DNA of 5,544 nucleotides. It comes from an uncultured Leucothrix sp. (GTDB lineage: Bacteria; Pseudomonadota; Gammaproteobacteria; Thiotrichales; Thiotrichaceae). The notes under the pieces are model-generated. The model saw only the letters and a program-made list of their open reading frames with translations, was not told the DNA's origin and did not search any database. Both the position numbers and the translations under genes were made by a program. Location of the stretch: the NCBI GenBank assembly GCA_938004025.1, contig CALKXC010000417.1:1-5544 (forward strand). Direction: 5' to 3'. Positions 1 to 4,853 of the stretch are shown piece after piece. Positions within the stretch are counted from its first letter, which is position 1. Each line of letters begins with the position of its first letter.

Positions 1-180
1 GCAGATGGCCAAGCACTAACGACACCGACCAAGTTCACTGCCGCACAGGCAGCTTAGAAAGCCTGCTTAGCAACGTCCAGCTTCATTGCCTCGTTCACTG
101 CCGCACAGGCAGCTTAGAAAAGTCTAAAATAGTACCCGCTGTAAATCGTGAAGTTCACTGCCGCACAGGCAGCTTAGAAA
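1..180 (+). CRISPR. Type I-F CRISPR array, trailer-end part (3 repeats, 3 spacers)
   Basis: Three identical 28-bp repeats lie at 33-60, 93-120 and 153-180. They alternate with 32-bp spacers at 1-32, 61-92 and 121-152, which is the repeat and spacer size of subtype I-F. Each repeat starts GTTCACTGCC and ends CTTAGAAA, and holds a 5-bp stem (CTGCC/GGCAG) around the loop GCACA (38-52 in the first copy). In the family, Cas6f/Csy4 cuts at the 3' base of this stem and leaves an 8-nt 5' handle, here CUUAGAAA. That sets the transcription direction as left to right, so the leader is off the left edge and 153-180 is the trailer-end repeat. This last repeat is not degenerate. No cas gene is in the window, so whether the array is active cannot be told. 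The first spacer begins exactly at base 1, so the array certainly continues to the left or the window was cut at a repeat boundary. Confidence 0.97.
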
Positions 181-193
181 GACCCGTTTTCTA

Positions 194-246
194 AATTAAA
201 ACTATGTAAATCAAAAGTTGAACTTGAAATTTACATGGTTTTAATT
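194..246. repeat. 18-bp inverted repeat between the CRISPR array and the ATPase gene
   Basis: The arm at 194-211 (AATTAAAACTATGTAAAT) is the reverse complement of 229-246 except at one position (T203 against G237), with a 17-nt loop. As + strand RNA the exception is a U-G wobble, so the stem is continuous. The loop can itself form a short AAGT/ACTT stem (215-218 with 222-225). The stem is AT-rich and has no following T-run, so it is a poor intrinsic terminator. It overlaps the candidate promoter of the downstream gene. Possible roles are an operator for a dimeric regulator, a structure ending the CRISPR transcript, or the remnant of a mobile element end. The repeat is directly visible; its role is inference. 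Confidence 0.8.
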
Positions 247-251
247 ATTAT
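224..251 (+). promoter_or_regulatory. Candidate sigma70 promoter of the DUF4143 ATPase gene, possibly leaderless
   Basis: A TTGAAA -35 box (224-229) and a TATTAT -10 box (246-251) each match the consensus at five of six positions and are separated by 16 bp. Transcription would start 6-8 nt after the -10 box, that is at about 257-259, on the ATG at 258. This fits the lack of any purine-rich ribosome binding site before that ATG. The -35 box and most of the promoter spacer lie inside the inverted repeat 194-246, so anything binding that dyad would compete with RNA polymerase. The AT-rich setting makes chance -10-like matches easy. Confidence 0.4.
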
Positions 252-257
252 GAAGCC

Positions 258-1436
258 ATGTATAGACGTGAAATAACACAAGAACTAAAAGAAAGTAGCC
301 GCGAATACCCAGTTGTCACTTTGCTTGGTCCACGCCAGTCAGGAAAAACTACGCTGGCGCGTGAAACATTTCCAGACAAGCCTTACTTCCTGCTTGAAAC
401 ACCCGATATTCGTCAGGCAGTTGAGATGGATCCTAAAGGGTTTTTGTCTCAACTGCCGGATGGCGCAATTCTGGATGAAATACAGCGAGTCCCTGTTTTG
501 TTGTCTTACATTCAGGGAGTGGTGGATGAAGCGCAAAAACCTGGGATGTTCATGCTAACTGGGAGTCATCAGCCGGACTTGCATCGAGTGATCAACCAGT
601 CGTTAGCAGGTCGCACAGCTGTACTTACTTTATTGCCTCTCTCGTTCACAGAGTTGAAGCAAACCAAGCCTAAACTGGAGCCATTTGAATGTGTCTGGCA
701 AGGTGCATATCCGCGCTTGCATCAGTTCGATTTAAAGCCTGACCGCTTTTTCAATAGCTACTTGCAGACCTACGTAGAAAGAGATGTGAGGGCGATGATT
801 AATCTGGCTGATCTAAGCCGTTTCCAACAGTTTCTAACACTTTTAGCTGGTCGTGTTGGTCAGCTGGTTAATTATTCTGCGCTTTCCAATGACATTGGTG
901 TTTCATCAACAACAATAAAAAACTGGGTTAGTGTATTAAAAGCTTCTTACATTTTATTTGAGTTACCCCCTTACTTTGAAAACATTCGTAAGCGCGTAGT
1001 AAAGTCCCCAAAGTTGTATTTTACGGATACAGGCTTAGCTGCGTTTCTTCTGGGTATCCATAGTGCTGATCAGGTGAGTCGAGATCCTCTAAGGGGTAAT
1101 CTTTATGAGAACCTTATTATTTTAGAAGTTCGTAAAGCATTACTGAATCAAGGGAGGCGCGCTGAGCTTTATTTTTATCGTGACTCCAATGGCAATGAGG
1201 TTGATTTGATTGTCCGGGATGCTCGTGGTTTATTGCCAATCGAAATAAAATCTTCAGCAACTTTTAACAAGCAATTTCTGAAAGGTATTGAGAAGTTTAG
1301 ACAAGAAGCTCCAGCATGCGCGAAGGAGGCCTATGTTTTATACAGTGGTTCAGATGAGTTACGGGTCAATAATGTGAAGATTTGTAATCTACTCAAGGGT
1401 GATGTCATCAGTGATATAACAAACCTAAACCAATAA
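258..1436 (+). CDS. AAA+ ATPase with C-terminal DUF4143 domain
   Basis: A 392-residue protein of the widespread AAA_14/DUF4143 ATPase family, whose cellular role is unsettled. The N-terminal ATPase half shows Walker A GPRQSGKT (24-31), Walker B ILDEIQ (71-76), a sensor-like TGS (101-103) and LAGR with a candidate arginine finger (R119). After the family motif YVERDVR (172-178) comes a winged-helix-like stretch (about 200-235). The C-terminal DUF4143 part keeps the pattern of a PD-(D/E)xK nuclease fold: E284, then NEVD (313-316), then EIK (329-331). The length is normal and no frameshift is seen. The start at 258 gives the usual family beginning (MYRREI), and the frame is closed upstream by TGA at 225-227. 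There is no Shine-Dalgarno sequence. It stands alone between the CRISPR trailer end and a metabolic gene. The family assignment is firm; nuclease or DNA-binding activity is inferred from motifs only. Confidence 0.92.
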   Translation: MYRREITQELKESSREYPVVTLLGPRQSGKTTLARETFPDKPYFLLETPDIRQAVEMDPKGFLSQLPDGAILDEIQRVPVLLSYIQGVVDEAQKPGMFMLTGSHQPDLHRVINQSLAGRTAVLTLLPLSFTELKQTKPKLEPFECVWQGAYPRLHQFDLKPDRFFNSYLQTYVERDVRAMINLADLSRFQQFLTLLAGRVGQLVNYSALSNDIGVSSTTIKNWVSVLKASYILFELPPYFENIRKRVVKSPKLYFTDTGLAAFLLGIHSADQVSRDPLRGNLYENLIILEVRKALLNQGRRAELYFYRDSNGNEVDLIVRDARGLLPIEIKSSATFNKQFLKGIEKFRQEAPACAKEAYVLYSGSDELRVNNVKICNLLKGDVISDITNLNQ

Positions 1437-1451
1437 GAAACGAAATGTAAA

Positions 1452-1480
1452 TTGTAAAAGCGAAAATTAGCGAAGATAAT
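1452..1480 (+). promoter_or_regulatory. Candidate sigma70 promoter of the GlpD-like oxidoreductase gene
   Basis: A TTGTAA -35 box (1452-1457) and a GATAAT -10 box (1475-1480; five of six matches to TATAAT) are separated by the optimal 17 bp. Transcription would start near 1487, giving a leader of about 24 nt before the ATG at 1511. This suggests that the oxidoreductase is transcribed independently of the ATPase gene upstream, whose stop is only 74 bp away. An ATGTAAAT octamer (1445-1452), also found in both arms of the inverted repeat at 194-246, touches the -35 box. Confidence 0.5.
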
Positions 1481-1510
1481 AGAAAAATAACGCAACTTTA
1501 AGAAGTGACT

Positions 1511-3121
1511 ATGGATTTACGAAAAAGCAACACCGAGCGACTGAAAGAAAAAGACCGTGTCTTTGATGTTCTAGTGCTTGGTGGTGGAATAAATGGAGCA
1601 GTATCAGCTGCTTCGCTATCTGCAAAGGGTGCAAAGGTGGCTTTAATTGATAAAGGCGACTTCGCAGGTCTGACGAGTTCTAATTCCTCAAACCTAGCTT
1701 GGGGTGGCATTAAGTACCTCGAAAGCCATGAGTATTTCCTAGTAAACAGCCTCTGTAAAAGCCGTAACCATTTAATGCGCAGCTACCCGTCAACGGTTAA
1801 AGAGATTCGCTTTTTAACGACTATTCAAAAAGGCTTTCGTTTTCCTGTTTGGTTTGTTTACTTAGGCACAATTTTCTATTGGTTAATCGGTCGCTTTTTC
1901 ACGCAGGGTCCTGACTTCATGACGGTAGATACCATCAGAGGTCGTGAGCCTACGATAAATACTGATAATGCAGCGGGTGGTTTTGAGTACTCCGATGCCT
2001 ATCTCTATGACAATGATGCACGATTTGTATTTAACTTCATTCGATCAAGCATGAATTACGGCTGTGTCGCTGCAAATTACGTCGAGTCGCTTGGCGCGGT
2101 TCGTGAAGATGGCTTATGGAAGGTTTCAGCTCGGGATAACATTTCAGGGGATACGTTTACCATAAAAGCGAAAGCATTGGTCAATGCCTGTGGCCCTTAT
2201 GTCGATGCACATAACAAGGTGACTGAACAAAAGACAGAGCATCAGCATCTATTTTCTAAAGGTATCCATCTAATCATCGATAGAGTCACTGAAGAGGAAC
2301 GCATCCTAACGTTCTTTGCCAGCGACGGCCGCTTATTCTTCGTGATTCCCATGGGTAACAAAACCTCAGTAGGTACCACCGATACTCAAGTCAGTGATCC
2401 TAACGTGGGTGTTACAGAAGAAGATCGTGAATTTGTCTTGGAAAACATCAATAGCCTACTAAAACTCAATAAACCTATTACAAAAGACGACATCATCGCC
2501 GAACGTTGCGGCGTAAGACCACTTGCTCAAAAAGGCGGCGACGGTATTGCAGACTGGGTAAAGCTCTCACGTAAACATGCCGTAGATACGAATTTCGAAG
2601 ATAAACACATCAGCATATTCGGCGGGAAAACCACTGACTGCATCAACGTTGGTAACGAAATAGCCGGCTTAATCAAAGATATGGGCATCGACCTTCCATT
2701 CGAAAAATTCAAATGGTACGGTGAAGATGATGATTCTGTTCGCGATGAGTTCTATCACCAAGCAAAACTCATGGACTTGGATGCCTACACCGTAAAAGGC
2801 TCCTCGGAACCCCTAACCCAGCGCCTATGGCGTCGATATGGTGGAAATGCTCTAGAGCTACTAGAAGACATCCGCCGCAACCCAAGGCAAGCCGAACGCT
2901 TGATGAAAGATGCAGAATACCTACGCTGCGAAATAGAACACACCGCCCGCCACGAAATGGTCACCAAACTAGAAGACTTCCTGCGACGACGCTCAAAAAT
3001 AACCCAAGTCGTCAGAAATGAAGACATCATCGATGCCCCCGGTCTCAAAGAGGCCTGCAAAATCTTCTTTGGCGATGAGGCTGAATCTAAGAGGCAAGAA
3101 TATATTGAGTCTCTTAAGTAG
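1511..3121 (+). CDS. GlpD-like FAD-dependent oxidoreductase (DAO family)
   Basis: A 536-residue flavoprotein of the glycerol-3-phosphate dehydrogenase family (COG0578-like). Numbered from ATG 1511, it has a dinucleotide-binding Rossmann motif GGGING (24-29), the acidic end of the next strand at IDKGDF (46-51), the family segment SSNSSNLAWGGIKYLE (56-71), a hydrophobic amphipathic stretch typical of the membrane-associated family (about 109-130), VGTTDT (287-292), GVRPL (334-338), SRKH (353-356) and GGK (371-373). A helical C-terminal DAO_C-type domain follows, with HEMVTKLEDFLRRRS (481-495). The length is that of bacterial GlpD. Two signature sites differ: GlpD GGLRYLE is GGIKYLE here, and the Tyr-Arg after GGK is replaced by Cys-Ile. 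The substrate may therefore not be glycerol 3-phosphate, so no symbol is given. A GTG at 1505 would add two residues; ATG 1511 is preferred because AAGAAG (1500-1505) sits just upstream of it. The gene is monocistronic by spacing. Confidence 0.88.
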   Translation: MDLRKSNTERLKEKDRVFDVLVLGGGINGAVSAASLSAKGAKVALIDKGDFAGLTSSNSSNLAWGGIKYLESHEYFLVNSLCKSRNHLMRSYPSTVKEIRFLTTIQKGFRFPVWFVYLGTIFYWLIGRFFTQGPDFMTVDTIRGREPTINTDNAAGGFEYSDAYLYDNDARFVFNFIRSSMNYGCVAANYVESLGAVREDGLWKVSARDNISGDTFTIKAKALVNACGPYVDAHNKVTEQKTEHQHLFSKGIHLIIDRVTEEERILTFFASDGRLFFVIPMGNKTSVGTTDTQVSDPNVGVTEEDREFVLENINSLLKLNKPITKDDIIAERCGVRPLAQKGGDGIADWVKLSRKHAVDTNFEDKHISIFGGKTTDCINVGNEIAGLIKDMGIDLPFEKFKWYGEDDDSVRDEFYHQAKLMDLDAYTVKGSSEPLTQRLWRRYGGNALELLEDIRRNPRQAERLMKDAEYLRCEIEHTARHEMVTKLEDFLRRRSKITQVVRNEDIIDAPGLKEACKIFFGDEAESKRQEYIESLK

Positions 3122-3261
3122 AGTGGTTTGATCTATTTCTTGTTAAGACAACATTGATATTTTTTAGCAAAATCTCAATTGGAGTTTCTGTATATAAACA
3201 CAATCCCAGCCAAATTAATTGAGCAGAAGCTTAGCGAGCACGACATCTCAAACCCAGCACC

Positions 3262-3392
3262 AGAAGTTAGGCGTTAAAAATTACCCAGTATTAAGTGAGG
3301 ATTGTGTGGTCGATTTGGCGAATCATTTCAGCGAAGCTGAGTGAGCGAATTGACTACACAATTCTCGCGCCCCCATCTAAGCCCTAACTTCT
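3262..3392 (+). repeat. 131-bp nested inverted-repeat element (structured RNA or MITE-like)
   Basis: The outer arms AGAAGTTAGG (3262-3271) and CCTAACTTCT (3383-3392) pair perfectly over 10 bp. After unpaired flanks, an inner stem pairs 3297-3317 with 3346-3366 over 21 bp. Of these, 17 pairs are Watson-Crick and 4 are G-U or U-G when read as + strand RNA (G3300-U3363, G3308-U3355, G3312-U3351, U3316-G3347). Inside it a third hairpin pairs 3323-3332 with 3336-3344, with one bulged T and one more U-G pair, closed by a GAA triloop in GCGAAGC. On the minus strand the five wobbles would become A-C mismatches, so the + strand looks like the functional RNA. There is no T-run after it and no coding potential. 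It could be a small RNA, a 5' leader element or a folded miniature mobile element. I do not recognise a known family, and no clear target-site duplication is visible. Confidence 0.75.
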
Positions 3393-3419
3393 CAATACCA
3401 AAGCATAATAAATTGTATT

Positions 3420-3449
3420 TTGTGACATCCGCCCAAACCTTGATACACT
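3420..3449 (+). promoter_or_regulatory. Candidate promoter for ferredoxin-cobT
   Basis: TTGTGA (3420-3425) and TACACT (3444-3449) are spaced by 18 bp and would start transcription near 3456, about 32 nt before the ferredoxin ATG. The match to sigma70 consensus is moderate. The position just after the inverted-repeat element implies that this element is normally upstream of the transcript rather than within it, unless another promoter lies further left. Confidence 0.4.
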
Positions 3450-3473
3450 ACCGCGAAATTCAATAACGACCCT

Positions 3474-3482
3474 TAAGGAGGT
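3474..3482 (+). promoter_or_regulatory. Very strong ribosome binding site of the ferredoxin gene
   Basis: TAAGGAGGT is an unbroken nine-base complement to the 3' end of 16S rRNA and ends 5 nt before the ATG at 3488. It fixes that start and contrasts with the weak or absent sites of the other genes in the window. High translation of the ferredoxin is expected. Confidence 0.9.
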
Positions 3483-3487
3483 TACTA

Positions 3488-3808
3488 ATGGCCCTAGTTT
3501 ATTACGTAAAACATGACGGCGGACAATTTGAAGCAGACATTCCAGCGGGTAACACTGTTATGGAAGGTGCTGTAAATAATGGTATCGATGGAATTTTAGC
3601 CGAATGTGGGGGTGCACTAAGCTGCGCAACTTGTCACGTTTACGTTGATGAGGCTTGGGTTGATAAGTTTGAGCCTGCTGATGAGATGGAGCAGGATATG
3701 TTGGAAGTAGTTAGCGGGCCTAAAGAAAATAGCCGTTTAAGTTGCCAATTGCATATCAAAGACGAGTTGGATGGTTTGATCGTTCACTTACCAGAATCAC
3801 AATTCTAA
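3488..3808 (+). CDS. Adrenodoxin-type [2Fe-2S] ferredoxin
   Basis: A 106-residue soluble electron carrier. The cluster ligands are Cys40, Cys46, Cys49 and Cys86, with spacing CX5CX2C then 36 residues to the last Cys. The loop ECGGALSCATCHVYV (39-53) is that of the adrenodoxin, putidaredoxin and bacterial Fdx class rather than plant-type ferredoxins (CX4CX2C). Members pass single electrons from an NAD(P)H-dependent reductase to cytochromes P450 or serve Fe-S cluster assembly. The length is normal, and acidic residues around 62-74 (EPADEMEQD) match the helix that docks redox partners. Neither a P450, a ferredoxin reductase nor isc genes are in the window, so the partner is unknown. It is followed by cobT after a short gap, on the same strand and probably in the same transcript. 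Confidence 0.95.
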   Translation: MALVYYVKHDGGQFEADIPAGNTVMEGAVNNGIDGILAECGGALSCATCHVYVDEAWVDKFEPADEMEQDMLEVVSGPKENSRLSCQLHIKDELDGLIVHLPESQF

Positions 3809-3836
3809 ACACCCTACATTATAGTTGAGCGACTAC

Positions 3837-4853
3837 ATGAGCACTTTTGACGAGCAAATCCAGCACGCGATCGATACTAAAACGAAGCCGCTGGGTGCTT
3901 TAGGCAAACTGGAAGCTGTTGCATTTCAGATAGCCAAGATACAGCAGACGCTGACTCCAGAGTTAGTCAACCCTTCGATCCTCACCTTCGCAGGCGATCA
4001 TGGTGCGGCTAATGCGGGCGTAAGTGCTTACCCGCAAGAAGTCACGTTCCAGATGGTGATGAATTTTTTACAGGGTGGCGCAGCCATTAATATCTTCTGC
4101 AAGCAAAACGATATCGCGCTGCAAGTGGTTGATGCGGGCGTAAATTTTGATTTTGAAGATGCACCAGGCTTAATAAATGCGAAGATAGCTAATGGAACGG
4201 CCAATTACATTGAAGAGCCTGCCATGACTCAAGATCAGCTTGATGCTTGTCTAGAAAAGGCGACCAATATTGTCGCAGAGGTTGCGGCGAGCGGCTGTAA
4301 CGTGATTGGCTTTGGTGAAATGGGCATTGGTAATACCGCTTCTGCTAGCTTGATCATGAGTGCCATCTGCGAGCTGCCTATTGAGCGCTGTGTAGGTCGT
4401 GGCACGGGTTTAGATGATGCTGGTCTTGACCGTAAGCTTGGCTTGCTAACTGAAACCCAATCAAACCATGGTTTGATGTCTGATCCTCACCAGATTCTGC
4501 AAACGTTTGGTGGTTTTGAAGTGGCGCAGATCTGTGGTGCAATGCTTGCTGCAAAACAACACAACATGATTATTATGGTGGATGGGTTTATCGCTACAGC
4601 AGCCTATTTGGTTGCTCAGGCAATTAATCCTGAGATTAGTGAGAATGCGATCTTCTGCCATACGTCTAATGAATCAGGTCATCAGCTAATGCTGGATTAT
4701 TTGAAAGCAGAGCCATTAGTCAACTTAGGCATGCGCTTAGGTGAAGGAACCGGTTGTGCGGTTGCATACCCACTGATCAAAAGCGCAGTGGCGTTTTTAA
4801 ATGGCATGGCCAGTTTTGAATCAGCGGGCGTTTCTGAGGCTGAGATTGCTTAA
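3837..4853 (+). CDS. cobT: Nicotinate-nucleotide--dimethylbenzimidazole phosphoribosyltransferase
   Basis: A 338-residue CobT enzyme. It moves the phosphoribosyl group of nicotinate mononucleotide to 5,6-dimethylbenzimidazole, making alpha-ribazole phosphate for the lower ligand of cobalamin; it is cytosolic. Numbered from ATG 3837, it shows KTKPLGALGKLE (15-26), FAGDHG (51-56), GEMGIGNT (160-167), GRGTGLDD (187-194), MVDGF (247-251) and GMRLGEGTG (298-306), whose Glu303 matches the family's catalytic base. The length fits the family (about 340-355). An in-frame TTG at 3825 would add four residues; ATG is preferred, with a weak TGAG (3826-3829) ahead of it. It begins 28 bp after the ferredoxin stop, with no promoter seen between. 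No other cobalamin genes are here, so it may serve salvage or a pathway encoded elsewhere. Its last 33 bp overlap the convergent methyltransferase gene. Confidence 0.95.
   Translation: MSTFDEQIQHAIDTKTKPLGALGKLEAVAFQIAKIQQTLTPELVNPSILTFAGDHGAANAGVSAYPQEVTFQMVMNFLQGGAAINIFCKQNDIALQVVDAGVNFDFEDAPGLINAKIANGTANYIEEPAMTQDQLDACLEKATNIVAEVAASGCNVIGFGEMGIGNTASASLIMSAICELPIERCVGRGTGLDDAGLDRKLGLLTETQSNHGLMSDPHQILQTFGGFEVAQICGAMLAAKQHNMIIMVDGFIATAAYLVAQAINPEISENAIFCHTSNESGHQLMLDYLKAEPLVNLGMRLGEGTGCAVAYPLIKSAVAFLNGMASFESAGVSEAEIA

Larger units (their letters stand above)
3122..3487. other. 366-bp intergenic region without a gene
   Basis: No convincing open reading frame or tRNA lies here on either strand. 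The first 140 bp (3122-3261) are AT-rich, with a weak TGTT/AACA hairpin (3141-3153) and a later T-run that is too poor to call a terminator for the oxidoreductase gene. ATCTCAA recurs at 3172 and 3245, and CTCAATT (3174-3180) has an inverse copy AATTGAG (3217-3223). The middle (3262-3392) is a large inverted-repeat element described separately. The last 95 bp carry the promoter and ribosome binding site of the ferredoxin gene. No cobalamin riboswitch was recognised although cobT lies downstream. Confidence 0.8.

Noticed and set aside
181..257. Degenerate CRISPR repeat or CreTA-type toxin-antitoxin RNA after the array
   Set aside because: No stretch resembles GTTCACTGCC or the CTGCC/GGCAG stem. 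The only structure is the AT-rich inverted repeat.
194..257. Rho-independent terminator of the CRISPR transcript
   Set aside because: The stem is almost entirely A-T and is not followed by a T-run.
1505..1510. GTG start for the oxidoreductase
   Set aside because: It would use a poorer ribosome binding site than the ATG at 1511 and adds only two residues; it cannot be excluded fully.
2785..3060. 91-residue open frame on the minus strand inside the oxidoreductase gene
   Set aside because: It is Ser/Arg-rich and lies fully within a strongly supported gene. The low T content of the coding strand there removes stop codons from the antisense frame.
3262..3392. Integron attC site
   Set aside because: GTTAGGC at 3266-3272 and CCCTAAC at 3382-3388 resemble core sites, but they are in the opposite order to an attC (which starts RYYYAAC and ends GTTRRRY), and there is no integrase or cassette.
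3421..3440. CRP-type operator starting with TGTGA
   Set aside because: Only the left half-site is present; no TCACA-like half follows at the required spacing.
3122..3836. Cobalamin riboswitch controlling cobT
   Set aside because: No B12-box-like sequence was found upstream of the ferredoxin or cobT, and cobT follows the ferredoxin closely.
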